From: a bacterium
Lineage (GTDB): Bacteria > Pseudomonadota > Gammaproteobacteria > Burkholderiales > Thiobacillaceae
Length of the DNA: 64,000 nucleotides
Direction: 5' to 3'
Assembly: GCA_009772925.1 (NCBI GenBank)
Contig: WOUQ01000002.1
Span: 1-64,000, forward strand
Shown here in pieces: positions 1 through 8,491 of the stretch. Both the position numbers and the translations under genes were made by a program. How positions within the stretch are numbered: position 1 is the stretch's first letter; each line of letters begins with the position of its first letter. Below the pieces are notes generated by a model. That model had not been told where the DNA came from. It saw only the letters and a list, made by a program, of their open reading frames with translations, and searched no databases.

Positions 1-1
1 G

Positions 2-232
2 CTGGTCGAGGAGGCGGCCGCCGCCGCCGAATCCCTGCAGGACCAGGCCGGCAGCCTGGCCGAGGCGGTGTCGGTGTTCAAGCTGGATGGCGGCGGTGGT
101 CGCCTGGCGCAGGCGCCGGCCCTGCCGGCCCGGCGCGAGCGCGCGCCTTCCCTGCCCGGACCCGAGCGCGCCATGCGCAGGCTGTCCCCCAGCGCCAACG
201 CGGGCGCGGAGGATGAGTGGGAGGAGTTTTGA
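2..232 (+). CDS. C-terminal end of a methyl-accepting chemotaxis protein (5' cut by window)
   Basis: Only the last 76 codons are present. They read out of an alanine/glutamate-rich helix (LVEEAAAAAESLQDQAGSLAEAV) into VFKL and then a flexible proline/arginine-rich linker ending in EWEEF. This is the usual layout of the C-terminus of a chemoreceptor: the end of the signalling coiled coil, a linker, and a terminal pentapeptide of the NWETF type that tethers the methyltransferase CheR and methylesterase CheB. The tether suggests a high-abundance type receptor that recruits its own adaptation enzymes. The ligand-binding part lies outside the window, so the stimulus is unknown. Confidence 0.75.
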   Translation: MVEEAAAAAESLQDQAGSLAEAVSVFKLDGGGGRLAQAPALPARRERAPSLPGPERAMRRLSPSANAGAEDEWEEF

Positions 233-271
233 AGGTTCGCCTTTAACCTCCCCGCCCCCTATACTGCCCCC

Positions 272-783
272 CGGAGTCGGCCAGACAGCCGCCGCGCGGT
301 TTACCGCGCGGAGGAAAGTCCGGGCTCCACAGGGCAGGATGCCAGGTAACGCCTGGGCGCTATAAGCCGGGGACGCGAGTCGCCGGCCCAAGGCGACGGA
401 AAGTGCAACAGAAACATACCGCCGATGGCCCGGACTTTGACGCGTAAGCGGCAAAGTCCATCCTTCCAGAGGGTGTGGCGAAAGCCGCACTCTCAGCGGG
501 GTGTGGCGAAAGCCGCATTCGCGGAGGGAGCGGATCACGCGCGCAAGCGCGTGGCCAATCCCCGCAAGGGGATGGGCACAGGCAAGGGTGAAATCGTGCG
601 GTAAGAGCGCACGGCCGCGCCGGCAACGGCCGCGGCGGGCAAACCCCATCCGGAGCAAGGCCAAATAGGCAGACGTTGAGGCGGCCCGCCGAGTCTGCGG
701 GTAGGCTGCTTGAGGCGACGGGCGACCGTCGTCCCAGATGAATGGCTGTCCACGACAGAACCCGGCTTATCGGCCGACTCCCC
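272..783 (+). ncRNA. rnpB: RNase P RNA, class A, with enlarged P12 region
   Basis: Catalytic RNA of ribonuclease P, which trims 5' leaders from pre-tRNAs. Conserved blocks are clear: GAGGAAAGTCCGGGCTCC and CAGGGCAGGATGCCAGGTAACGCCTGG near the 5' end, GGGTGAAATCGTGCGGTAAGAGCGCAC in the middle, GGAGCAAGGCCAAATAGG, and the 3' block ending in CCACGACAGAACCCGGCTTATCGG. The 5' GGAGTCGGCC pairs with GGCCGACTCC at the 3' end (helix P1), which fixes both ends. At about 510 nt it is well above the roughly 380 nt of the E. coli RNA. The extra length lies at about 431-578, where E. coli has a short P12 stem. Small open frames over this region are not genes. Confidence 0.95.
471..517 (+). repeat. Direct repeat inside the rnpB P12 expansion
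   Basis: The 19-base string GGGTGTGGCGAAAGCCGCA occurs at 471-489 and again at 499-517, a 28-base period. Each copy can fold by itself (GTGGCGAAAGCCGC: GGC, GAAA loop, GCC). The expansion therefore probably arose by duplication of a GNRA-capped hairpin. Confidence 0.8.
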
Positions 784-847
784 CTCCCTTCTGCTGTACC
801 CCCGGATCGCGGATCCTCTGTCAAAATCTATCCCACTTTGCCCCACT

Positions 848-868
848 ACTTAATGTTCTACATTAAGT
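848..868. other. Palindrome in the rnpB-mraZ intergenic region
   Basis: ACTTAATG (848-855) and CATTAAGT (861-868) form a perfect 8-bp inverted repeat around a 5-base centre. It lies in an AT-rich patch about 65 bases beyond rnpB, in the otherwise unassigned stretch 784-961. It could be an operator or a weak terminator stem. No T-tract follows directly. Confidence 0.4.
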
Positions 869-906
869 TAGTTGCTTATCCCACGAATAGAAAAGCATAT
901 TTAAAT

Positions 907-957
907 CTTTGGGCTTGCGCGGTAAGTCCTTGAACCCAAAGTATTTTTTTACTTTTT
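907..957 (+). terminator. Possible intrinsic terminator before mraZ
   Basis: CTTTGGG (907-913) pairs with CCCAAAG (935-941) around a 21-base loop and is followed by a T-rich run. The loop is long, so this is weak. It would end transcription coming from rnpB before the mraZ promoter. Confidence 0.3.
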
Positions 958-961
958 CAGC

Positions 962-991
962 TTGACGGTGGGGAATTGTGTTCTCTATAGT
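962..991 (+). promoter_or_regulatory. Sigma-70 type promoter of the dcw cluster
   Basis: TTGACG (962-967) and TATAGT (986-991) are separated by 18 bases. This is the only strong sigma-70 match seen upstream of mraZ. Its -10 box touches the MraZ repeats, consistent with autorepression. Confidence 0.6.
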
Positions 992-1025
992 GGGAAGAAG
1001 TGGGAGAACGTGTGGCCTGGTGGCC
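969..1025 (+). promoter_or_regulatory. MraZ operator (TGGGN repeats)
   Basis: TGGGG at 969-973, then TGGGA at 991-995 and 1001-1005, and degenerate copies TGTGG at 1011-1015 and TGGCC at 1021-1025. The last four keep an exact 10-base period. MraZ is known to bind TGGGN repeats spaced by 5 bases upstream of its own gene. The repeats overlap the promoter and early transcribed region, so the cluster is probably autoregulated. Confidence 0.75.
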
Positions 1026-1054
1026 ACAAGTGCACCATGGAGGAGTCAACGGGG

Positions 1055-1528
1055 ATGTTCAGGGGATCGACGCTGCTGGCGCTGGACGGGAAAGGACGCT
1101 TGTCCGTGCCCGCGAAGTACCGTGAGCGCCTGTCCGCCCAGTGCGGCGGCCGTCTCATGCTGACCGTGGATCCCAGCAACGGTTGCCTGCTGCTCTACCC
1201 GACTCCCGAATTCGAAACCCTCGAGCACCAGATCAACGCCCTGCCCGGCTTCAACCCCATGACCCAGCAGTTGAAACTGCTGTTCATCGGCTCGGCCGAG
1301 GAAGTGGAGCCGGACGGCGCCGGCCGCATCCTGATCTCGCCCTTCCTGCGCAAGTTCGCGAAGCTGGAAAAGGGCGTGGTGCTGGTCGGCCAGGGCAACA
1401 AGTTCGCGATCTGGAGCGAGGTCGCCTGGCAGGCCAGGCTGGATGCCGCCTCGCAGTTGCCGGACCAGCTGGCGGCCGCAGCCGAGAACGGCACCCTTCC
1501 CGAGGAGCTCAAGGGCTTCTCGCTGTGA
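1055..1528 (+). CDS. mraZ: Transcriptional regulator MraZ
   Basis: DNA-binding repressor of its own dcw operon. The protein starts [23 protein letters not shown], the first of two SpoVT/AbrB-type half-domains; the second is around [21 protein letters not shown]. Length 157 residues, slightly longer than the E. coli protein. The ATG at 1055 is chosen because family proteins begin MFRG; an upstream in-frame ATG at 1037 would add six residues. GGAGG at 1039-1043 serves as ribosome site. The stop overlaps the GTG start of rsmH. Confidence 0.95.
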   Translation: MFRGSTLLALDGKGRLSVPAKYRERLSAQCGGRLMLTVDPSNGCLLLYPTPEFETLEHQINALPGFNPMTQQLKLLFIGSAEEVEPDGAGRILISPFLRKFAKLEKGVVLVGQGNKFAIWSEVAWQARLDAASQLPDQLAAAAENGTLPEELKGFSL

Positions 1529-2508
1529 CCCATGGCCATGTCTCCGTCCTCCTCGAAGGCGCGGTGGATGCCCTGGCACCCCGCCCCGACGGCATCTATG
1601 TCGACGCCACCTTCGGCCGGGGCGGCCACAGCCGGGCCATCCTGGCCCGCCTGGGGCCGGACGGGCGCCTGCTGGCGATGGACCGGGACCCGGCGGCCGT
1701 CGCGGCAGCCGGGACGTGGAACGATCCCCGCTTTGCCATCGCCCATGCCGCGTTTTCGCGGCTACAGCAGGTGCTGGCGGAGCACGGCATCGAGCGGGTG
1801 GACGGCGTGCTGTTCGATCTGGGCGTGTCCAGCCCGCAGCTGGACGAGGCCGAGCGGGGATTCAGCTTCCGCTTCGACGCGCCACTGGATATGCGCATGG
1901 ATACCAGCCGCGGCATGACGGCAGCGGAATGGCTGAACGAGGCGAAGGAGGAGGAGATTGCGAGCGTTGTCCGGGACTATGGCGAAGAGCGGTTTGCTCG
2001 GCAGGTTGCGCGCGCGCTTGTTAAGGCTCGAGCGCTCGCGCCGCTGCGCACCACGCGGCAGCTCGCCGGCGTCGTCGCCGGCGCCGTGCGTACCCGCGAA
2101 CGGGGGCAGGACCCGGCCACCCGTACCTTTCAGGCTGTGCGGATTTTCGTTAACCGCGAGCTTGAGGAAATCCAGGCGGCGCTGCCGCAAGCGGTCGATC
2201 TGCTGAAACCGGGCGGGCGGCTGGTGGTGATCAGTTTTCATTCCCTGGAAGATCGAATGGTGAAGCGCTTCATGCGGGACGAGTCTCAAGGGGAATCGGT
2301 GCCCCCCGAGATCCCCCTGCCCGCGCATGCCCTGCGTGGCGGCCGGCTGCGCCTGGTGGGCCGGGCGATGAAGCCGGATGCCGGCGAATGCGCCGCGAAC
2401 CCGCGCGCGCGCAGCGCGGTGCTGCGAGTCGCCGAGCGCACCAACGAGGTCGCCGGCCGGCGCGGGGCGCCCGGCGGCTTGGGTGGGAGGGCGGCATGGT
2501 CAAGCTGA
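1525..2508 (+). CDS. rsmH: 16S rRNA (cytosine1402-N4)-methyltransferase RsmH
   Basis: SAM-dependent enzyme that methylates C1402 of 16S rRNA (old name MraW). It starts at GTG 1525 inside the mraZ stop (GTGA overlap), giving [17 protein letters not shown]. The SAM-binding loop [14 protein letters not shown] follows, then [20 protein letters not shown], and late in the protein [17 protein letters not shown], all family hallmarks. 327 residues, close to the usual 310-320. Open frame upstream of 1525 in this phase only shadows mraZ and is not part of the protein. Confidence 0.96.
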   Translation: MTHGHVSVLLEGAVDALAPRPDGIYVDATFGRGGHSRAILARLGPDGRLLAMDRDPAAVAAAGTWNDPRFAIAHAAFSRLQQVLAEHGIERVDGVLFDLGVSSPQLDEAERGFSFRFDAPLDMRMDTSRGMTAAEWLNEAKEEEIASVVRDYGEERFARQVARALVKARALAPLRTTRQLAGVVAGAVRTRERGQDPATRTFQAVRIFVNRELEEIQAALPQAVDLLKPGGRLVVISFHSLEDRMVKRFMRDESQGESVPPEIPLPAHALRGGRLRLVGRAMKPDAGECAANPRARSAVLRVAERTNEVAGRRGAPGGLGGRAAWSS

Positions 2509-2768
2509 ATCTGCTGCTCATCCTGGTGCTCGTCGCCTGCGCCCTCTCCGTCGTCTCCGCGCGCCACCAGGCGCGCAAATTGTTTGTGACCCTGCAGTCC
2601 GAGCAGGCCCATGGTCGCAGCCTGGACGTGGAGTGGGGACAATTGCAGCTGGAGATTTCCACCTGGCTGATGCACAACCGCGTGGAGGAGGTGGCACGCG
2701 GCCGGCTGCGCATGACCATACCGGAACCTTCCCGTATCTTCGTCCTGCGCGCCGAGGAGCAGCCCTGA
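2496..2768 (+). CDS. ftsL: Cell division protein FtsL
   Basis: Small bitopic inner-membrane protein of the FtsQLB septal complex. 90 residues: a short cytoplasmic start, one transmembrane helix ([17 protein letters not shown]), then a periplasmic coiled coil starting [16 protein letters not shown]. The ATG at 2496 follows a GGGAGG site and overlaps the rsmH end by 13 bases. Sequence is weakly conserved in this family; size, topology and position between rsmH and ftsI carry the call. Confidence 0.9.
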   Translation: MVKLNLLLILVLVACALSVVSARHQARKLFVTLQSEQAHGRSLDVEWGQLQLEISTWLMHNRVEEVARGRLRMTIPEPSRIFVLRAEEQP

Positions 2769-4513
2769 TGCGCGCGCGCCACGCCACCGCCGCCCATCCC
2801 CTGCTGCATCTGGACTTGCAGCGCTGGCGCATGCGCCTGACCCTGGCCCTGCTGTTCGCCGGCTTCGCGGCCCTGACCGCGCGCGCCGTGTACCTGCAGG
2901 TGTGGCAGAGCGACTTCCTGACCAATCAGGGGGAAAAGCGCGCCCATCGTGTCGAGTCGATCCCCGCCTACCGCGGGGTGATCACCGACCGGCGCGGCGA
3001 GCCCCTGGCCGTGAGCACGCCGGTGGAGACGCTCTGGGCGAATCCACGCGAGGCCTCGCCCGACGCCGGCCAGATCCAGGCCCTCGCCCACCTCCTGGAG
3101 AAGAACCCCGATCAATTGCGCAGGCTGTTCGCCGACAAATCCAAGGCTTTCGTCTATCTGGAGCGCCTGGTGGAACCGGCCCGCGCCGAGCGCGTGAAGG
3201 CGCTGGGCATCAGCGGCGTCTACGGCAAGCCGGAATTCCGTCGCTATTACCCGGCCGGCGAGGTGACGGCGCACGTGCTGGGCATCACCAACATCGAGGA
3301 TCAAGGCCAGGAAGGCCTGGAACTGTCCTACCAGGCCTGGCTGGCCGGCGAGCCGGGCGCGCAACGCGTGGTGAAGGATCGTCCGGGCAACGTCGTCGAG
3401 GTACTGGAGCGCTTGAAGGCCCCCAAGCCGGGGCGCGACCTGGTGCTTTCCCTCAACCAGCACATCCAGTACCTGGCCTATCGTGAACTCAACGACGCGA
3501 TGCAGCAGCACCAGGCGCGGGCCGGCTCGGTGGTGGTGCTGGATGCCAAGACCGGCGAGGTGCTGGCCCTGGCCAACAGCCCCAGCTTCAACCCCAATAG
3601 CCGTGCCACCTTCGAGACGGCGCGCCTGCGCAATCGCGCGGTCACCGACACCTTCGAGCCCGGCTCGACCATGAAGCCGCTGTTCGTCGCCGCCGCCCTG
3701 GACGCCGGCGTGGTGAATCCGGAAACCCGGATCGATACAGGACCGGGCTGGTTCATCGTGGGCGACCGACGCATCACCGATGTCCATCCCAAGGGGGTCA
3801 TGAGCATTTCCGATGCGATTCAGGTATCCAGCAACGTCGCCCTGGCCAAGGTGGCCCTGGACATGCGCGGCGAGGACTACTGGAAGGTGCTCTCGCGCGC
3901 CGGACTTGGCACCCCGCCCAAGTCGGGCATGCCCGGCGAGGTCGGCGGCCGCCTGCGGCCCTACACCAGCTGGCGCCCCATCGAGAAGGCCACCATGTCC
4001 TATGGCCACGGCCTCTCGCTCAGCCTCTTGCAACTGGCGCGGGCCTATACCGCCTTCGCCAACGACGGCGTCATGCCCGCTGTCACCACCCTGCGCCGCG
4101 AGGGCGTCGCCACGGGCACCCGCGTCATGAGCGCGGAGTCCGCCCGCCAGGTGCTGGCGATGTTGGAGCGCGTCACCGAGGATGGCGGCACCGCGCCAAA
4201 CGCGCGCGTCGCCGGCTACCGCATCGCCGGCAAGACCGGCACTGCCCACAAATTTGTCGATGGAGCCTACGCGAGAAACCGCTACATCAGCTCCTTCGTC
4301 GGCCTGGCCCCGGCCTCCAACCCCCGCCTGGTGGTGGCGGTGATGATCGACGAGCCGACCGGCCGGGTGTACTACGGCGGCCTGGTGGCCGCCCCGGTGT
4401 TCTCGCGCGTCATGGCCGGCGCCCTGCGCTTCATGGCGGTACCCCCTGACGCCCCCTTCAGCCAAGGCGACAGCCGGCCCGAAGCGCTATCCATGGTCCC
4501 GGAGTCGACATGA
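2768..4513 (+). CDS. ftsI: Peptidoglycan D,D-transpeptidase FtsI (PBP3)
   Basis: Septum-specific class B penicillin-binding protein that crosslinks peptidoglycan during division, working with FtsW. 581 residues: a transmembrane helix near residue 20-40 (LTLALLFAGFAALTARAVYL), a dimerisation domain, then the transpeptidase domain with SxxK at Ser300 (STMK), SSN at 354-356 and KTGT at 489. The ATG at 2768 overlaps the ftsL stop by one base. The end overlaps murE by 4 bases, so translational coupling is likely. Confidence 0.97.
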   Translation: MRARHATAAHPLLHLDLQRWRMRLTLALLFAGFAALTARAVYLQVWQSDFLTNQGEKRAHRVESIPAYRGVITDRRGEPLAVSTPVETLWANPREASPDAGQIQALAHLLEKNPDQLRRLFADKSKAFVYLERLVEPARAERVKALGISGVYGKPEFRRYYPAGEVTAHVLGITNIEDQGQEGLELSYQAWLAGEPGAQRVVKDRPGNVVEVLERLKAPKPGRDLVLSLNQHIQYLAYRELNDAMQQHQARAGSVVVLDAKTGEVLALANSPSFNPNSRATFETARLRNRAVTDTFEPGSTMKPLFVAAALDAGVVNPETRIDTGPGWFIVGDRRITDVHPKGVMSISDAIQVSSNVALAKVALDMRGEDYWKVLSRAGLGTPPKSGMPGEVGGRLRPYTSWRPIEKATMSYGHGLSLSLLQLARAYTAFANDGVMPAVTTLRREGVATGTRVMSAESARQVLAMLERVTEDGGTAPNARVAGYRIAGKTGTAHKFVDGAYARNRYISSFVGLAPASNPRLVVAVMIDEPTGRVYYGGLVAAPVFSRVMAGALRFMAVPPDAPFSQGDSRPEALSMVPEST

Positions 4514-6015
4514 GCATGCAGATCGACACGGCCACCCGCCACGCCATGGCCAACGCCTTGCGCACGCTGGCGCCGGAAGCGCGCGGCATGAGCGCGGACA
4601 GCCGGCGCCTGGCGGCCGGTGACATCTTCCTGGCGTATCCCGGCCGGACGCACGACGGCCGCGCCCACATCGCCCAGGCCATCCAGGCCGGCGCCGCGGC
4701 GGTGGTCTGGGAAGCTGAGGGCTGGGCCTGGGACCCCGCCTGGCGCGTGCCCAATCTGCCGCTCGCCGGGCTCGCCCGGCACGCCGCTTCCCTCGCGGCC
4801 ACCTGGCACCACGATCCCTCGCGCGCGTTGTGGATGACCGGCATCACCGGCACCAACGGCAAGACCTCGGTGGCCCACTGGCTGGCCGCGGCGCTGTCCC
4901 GCGCGGGCCGCCGCACCGCCACCCTGGGTACGCTCGGCAACGGTTTCGTCGATGTCGAGGGCAGGGTGGCCGGCAGCCACGCCAGCCACACCACGCCGGA
5001 TGCAGTCACCCTGCAGGGCCTGCTCGCAGGCTACCGCGACGCCGGCGCGCAGGGCGTCGCCATGGAAGTCTCCTCGCACGGCCTGGACCAGGGCCGGGTG
5101 GACGGCGTCGCCTTCGACGTGGCGGTGTTCACCAACCTGTCGCGCGACCATCTGGACTACCACGGCAGCATGGAAGCCTACGCCGCCGCCAAGTCGCGTC
5201 TGTTCCACTGGCCCGACCTGGGCTGGGCGGTGCTCAACACCGACGACGAACTCGGCGCCACCTTGGCCGGCCAGTTGCGCGGCGGGCGTTGCCGGGTACT
5301 GAGCTATGGCCTGCGCACCGGCGACCTGCGCGCCGAAGACTGCCGGGCCGATCGCCACGGCCTGCGCCTGCGTATCGCCTCGCCGTGGGGCGGTGGCGAA
5401 CTCGTCTCCGGCCTGCTCGGTGAATTCAACGCCTACAACCTGCTGGCCAGCCTGGGCGCCCTGCTGGCCGCCGACATTCCCCTCGAGCAGGCCCTCGCCG
5501 CCCTGGCCGAGGTCCGCCCGGTCAGTGGCCGCATGCAGCGCGTCCCCACGCAAGAGAGCGAGCCGACGGTGATCGTCGATTTCGCCCATACCCCCGACGC
5601 CCTGGACAAGGTGCTGCGTTCGCTCAAGCCGCTCAGCGGCGGCCGCCTGGTCTGCGTGTTCGGCTGCGGCGGTGGCCGCGATACCGGCAAGCGCCCGCTG
5701 ATGGGCGCGGCGGTGGCGGCGACGGCGGATCTGGCCATCGTCACCAGCGATAACCCGCGCAACGAGGACCCCGCCGGCATCATCGCCGACATCCTCGCCG
5801 GCATGCCGCCCGGCCAGGAAGCCATGGTCGATCGCCGCGCCGCCATCCGCGCCGCCATCCTCGCGGCGGACGCCGAGGACATCGTCGTCCTGGCCGGCAA
5901 GGGCCACGAGGATTACCAGGAAATCCAGGGCGTGCGGCAGCCCTTCTCGGATTTCGCCGAGGCCCGCGCCGCCCTGCGCGAACGCGCCGCGAGGAGCCAG
6001 CATGCGCCTGTCTGA
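4510..6015 (+). CDS. murE: UDP-MurNAc-L-Ala-D-Glu:meso-DAP ligase MurE
   Basis: Cytoplasmic ATP-dependent ligase that adds the third stem residue to the peptidoglycan precursor. 501 residues. The ATP loop GTNGKTS has its lysine at 118. The sequence DNPRNEDP at 414-421 matches the motif that selects meso-diaminopimelate over lysine, as expected for a Gram-negative. Start overlaps the ftsI stop (ATGA), end overlaps murF by 14 bases. Confidence 0.97.
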   Translation: MSMQIDTATRHAMANALRTLAPEARGMSADSRRLAAGDIFLAYPGRTHDGRAHIAQAIQAGAAAVVWEAEGWAWDPAWRVPNLPLAGLARHAASLAATWHHDPSRALWMTGITGTNGKTSVAHWLAAALSRAGRRTATLGTLGNGFVDVEGRVAGSHASHTTPDAVTLQGLLAGYRDAGAQGVAMEVSSHGLDQGRVDGVAFDVAVFTNLSRDHLDYHGSMEAYAAAKSRLFHWPDLGWAVLNTDDELGATLAGQLRGGRCRVLSYGLRTGDLRAEDCRADRHGLRLRIASPWGGGELVSGLLGEFNAYNLLASLGALLAADIPLEQALAALAEVRPVSGRMQRVPTQESEPTVIVDFAHTPDALDKVLRSLKPLSGGRLVCVFGCGGGRDTGKRPLMGAAVAATADLAIVTSDNPRNEDPAGIIADILAGMPPGQEAMVDRRAAIRAAILAADAEDIVVLAGKGHEDYQEIQGVRQPFSDFAEARAALRERAARSQHAPV

Positions 6016-7411
6016 TGCGGCCCGCGCCCTGGGCGTCACGCTGACAGGAGCCGACGTCGAGTTCACCGGCGTCAGCACCGACACCCGCCAGTTGCCGCCC
6101 GGCTGCCTGTTCGTCGCCCTGCGCGGCCCGCGCTTCGACGGCCACGCCTTCGTCGACAAAGCCATGCAACTGGGCGCCGCGGCGGTCATGGTAGAGGCCT
6201 CGCACGCCGCACACCTGACGTCGCACGCCTCGCTCCATGTGGCCGACACGCGCCTGGCCCTGGGCCGCCTGGCCGCCTGGCACCGCGCGCAAATGCCGGC
6301 GCGGCTGGCCGCCATCACCGGCAGCAACGGCAAGACCACGGTGAAGGAAATGCTGGCCGCCATCCTCGCCGAGGAGGTCGGCGCCGACGCGGTGCTGGCT
6401 ACCGCCGGCAACCTCAACAACGATATCGGCATGCCGCTGACCCTGTTGCGGCTGACGCCGGCCCACCGCTACGCGGTCATCGAGATGGGCATGAACCACG
6501 CCGGCGAGATCGACTCTCTGACGCATCTGGCCCGTCCCGACGTGGCCCTGGTCAACAACGCCCTGCGCGCCCACCTGGAGGGTCTGGGCAGTGTCGAGGC
6601 GATCGCTCGCGCCAAGGGCGAGATCTACGCCGGCCTCAAGGAGGGTGGCATCGCCATCGTCAACGCCGACGATCCCCACGCCGACTACTGGCTCGGCCTC
6701 AACGTCGGCCACCGGGTGCTGCGCTTCGGCCACGCCGCCGGGGCGGACGTGCGGATTTCCGACCATGGGGAGTCGGGAGGGGAGAGCGGAACAACCCATG
6801 CGAATGCGGCCCAACTTCCCGCTTCCCGCTTCCCGCTTGCCCTCGACACGCCTCAAGGTCGGGTCGAGACGGTCTTGCGGGTGTCCGGCGAACACAACCG
6901 GCGCAACGCCGCAGCCGCAGCCACGGCGGCCCTGGCGCTGGGCGCATCGACCGGCGCCGTGGCACGGGGGTTGGCCGCGTTTACCGGCACCAAGGGCCGC
7001 CTGCAGGTACACCCCTGCATCCTGGGCGCCACGCTCATCGACGACACCTACAACGCCAATCCCGACTCCATGCTGGCCGCCATCCAGGTGCTGGCGGCGC
7101 GGCCCGGCAGCCGCATCCTGGTGCTCGGCGACATGGGCGAACTGGGGCCGGATGCGGCGGCGCTGCATCGGGAAGTGGGGGAACAGGCCAAGGTCGCGGG
7201 CATCCAGCGCCTGCTCTGTCTGGGCGAGATGTCGGCCCACACGGCGCAAGGCTTCGGCGCCGGCGCCATGCACTTCGAGCGCATCGAGGAACTGCTCGCG
7301 GAAATCGAGTGCGCCCTGGGCCCGGAGGTCACGGTGCTGGTGAAGGGTTCCCGCTTCATGAAGATGGAACGCGTGGTCAACTCTTTCATGGAGAAGAACC
7401 AATGCTCCTGA
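6002..7411 (+). CDS. murF: UDP-MurNAc-tripeptide:D-Ala-D-Ala ligase MurF
   Basis: Last cytoplasmic Mur ligase; adds D-Ala-D-Ala to the tripeptide. 469 residues with ATP loop GSNGKTT (Lys111) and the C-terminal domain ending [15 protein letters not shown]. Around residues 255-280 a stretch reading [18 protein letters not shown] then PASRFPLAL is encoded by a repeat-rich hairpin (6767-6842) that resembles the elements at murG and murC. It keeps the frame and sits in a surface-loop position just before [10 protein letters not shown]. Overlaps mraY by 10 bases. Confidence 0.96.
   Translation: MRLSDAARALGVTLTGADVEFTGVSTDTRQLPPGCLFVALRGPRFDGHAFVDKAMQLGAAAVMVEASHAAHLTSHASLHVADTRLALGRLAAWHRAQMPARLAAITGSNGKTTVKEMLAAILAEEVGADAVLATAGNLNNDIGMPLTLLRLTPAHRYAVIEMGMNHAGEIDSLTHLARPDVALVNNALRAHLEGLGSVEAIARAKGEIYAGLKEGGIAIVNADDPHADYWLGLNVGHRVLRFGHAAGADVRISDHGESGGESGTTHANAAQLPASRFPLALDTPQGRVETVLRVSGEHNRRNAAAAATAALALGASTGAVARGLAAFTGTKGRLQVHPCILGATLIDDTYNANPDSMLAAIQVLAARPGSRILVLGDMGELGPDAAALHREVGEQAKVAGIQRLLCLGEMSAHTAQGFGAGAMHFERIEELLAEIECALGPEVTVLVKGSRFMKMERVVNSFMEKNQCS
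6767..6842 (+). repeat. Heptamer-type hairpin element inside murF
   Basis: The right arm (6815-6842) carries near-perfect CTTCCCG heptamers in tandem. The left arm (6767-6789) is a degenerate GGGAG-rich mirror. A unique centre of about 25 bases separates them. The design (G-rich heptamers, centre, C-rich heptamers) matches the elements at 11059-11163 and 12249-12325, though the unit differs slightly (CTTCCCG rather than TTTCCCG). The element is translated as part of MurF. Confidence 0.6.
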
Positions 7412-8487
7412 TGCTCGCCAAGTGGATCGGCACCGACATCCGCCTGTTCAACGTCTTCCACTACATCACCCTGCGCGCGGTGCTGGCGGCGCTCACCGCC
7501 CTGGTCATCTCCTTCATCGTCGGTCCCTGGATGATCCGCAAGCTGGCCGCCCTCAAGGTCGGCCAGCCGGTGCGCGACGACGGGCCTCAGACCCACCTGG
7601 TCAAGGCCGGCACGCCCACCATGGGCGGCGCCCTGATCCTCGCTTCGATCATCGCCACCACCCTGCTTTGGGCCGACCTCACCAACCACTACGTGTGGAT
7701 CGCCCTGCTCACCCTGGTGGGCTTCGGCGCCATCGGCTGGGTGGACGACTGGCGCAAGGTGGTGGAGAAGAACCCCAAGGGCCTGGCCTCGCGCTGGAAG
7801 TACTTCTGGCAGTCGGTCATCGCCATCCTCATCGCCGCCTGGCTGGCCTGGTCCGCCCACCTGCCGGCGCAGACCGAACTCATCGTGCCCTTCTTCAAGC
7901 AGATCGTCATGCCGCTGGGGGCGATCGGTTTCGTGGTGCTGGCCTATTTCGTCATCGTCGGCACCAGCAACGCGGTGAACCTCACCGACGGCGCCGACGG
8001 CCTCGCCATCCTGCCCACGGTGATGGTGGCGGGCGCCCTGGCGGTGTTCGCCTACGTCGCCGGCCACGCGGTGTTCTCCAAGTACCTGGGCCTGCCGCAC
8101 ATCCCCGGCGCCGGCGAACTGGTGGTGTTCTGCGCCGGCATGGTGGGCGCCGGACTCGCCTTCCTGTGGTTCAACGCTTACCCCGCCGAGGTCTTCATGG
8201 GCGACGTCGGGGCACTGGCCCTGGGCGCGGCTCTGGGGGTGGTAGCGGTCATCGTCCGCCAGGAAATCGTGCTGTTCATCATGGGCGGCGTCTTCGTCGC
8301 CGAGGCCATCTCGGTCATGGTCCAGGTGGGTTCGTACAAGCTGCGCGGCAAGCGGGTCTTCCTCATGGCGCCCATCCACCACCACTTCGAGAAGAAGGGC
8401 TGGAAAGAGACGCAAGTGGTCGTCCGCTTCTGGATCATCAGCATGATGCTGGTGCTCATCGGTTTGGCATCACTGAAGCTGAGGTGA
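7402..8487 (+). CDS. mraY: Phospho-MurNAc-pentapeptide transferase MraY
   Basis: Integral membrane enzyme that moves phospho-MurNAc-pentapeptide from UDP to undecaprenyl phosphate, making lipid I. 361 residues, the normal size, with about ten transmembrane helices. Family motifs: [10 protein letters not shown] early, [20 protein letters not shown] in the catalytic region, and the histidine cluster [14 protein letters not shown] near the end. The start ATG 7402 gives [10 protein letters not shown], overlapping murF by 10 bases. Confidence 0.97.
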   Translation: MLLMLAKWIGTDIRLFNVFHYITLRAVLAALTALVISFIVGPWMIRKLAALKVGQPVRDDGPQTHLVKAGTPTMGGALILASIIATTLLWADLTNHYVWIALLTLVGFGAIGWVDDWRKVVEKNPKGLASRWKYFWQSVIAILIAAWLAWSAHLPAQTELIVPFFKQIVMPLGAIGFVVLAYFVIVGTSNAVNLTDGADGLAILPTVMVAGALAVFAYVAGHAVFSKYLGLPHIPGAGELVVFCAGMVGAGLAFLWFNAYPAEVFMGDVGALALGAALGVVAVIVRQEIVLFIMGGVFVAEAISVMVQVGSYKLRGKRVFLMAPIHHHFEKKGWKETQVVVRFWIISMMLVLIGLASLKLR

Positions 8488-8491
8488 GCCG

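Noticed and set aside
742-933. Small plus-strand open frame at the end of rnpB
   Set aside because: It lies over the conserved 3' part of the RNase P RNA.
1141-2508. RsmH with a long N-terminal extension
   Set aside because: The extension reads mraZ in the wrong phase. GTG 1525 matches the family start.
2270-4465. Open frame of 731 codons on the minus strand over ftsL and ftsI
   Set aside because: His/Gly/Arg-rich shadow opposite conserved division genes.
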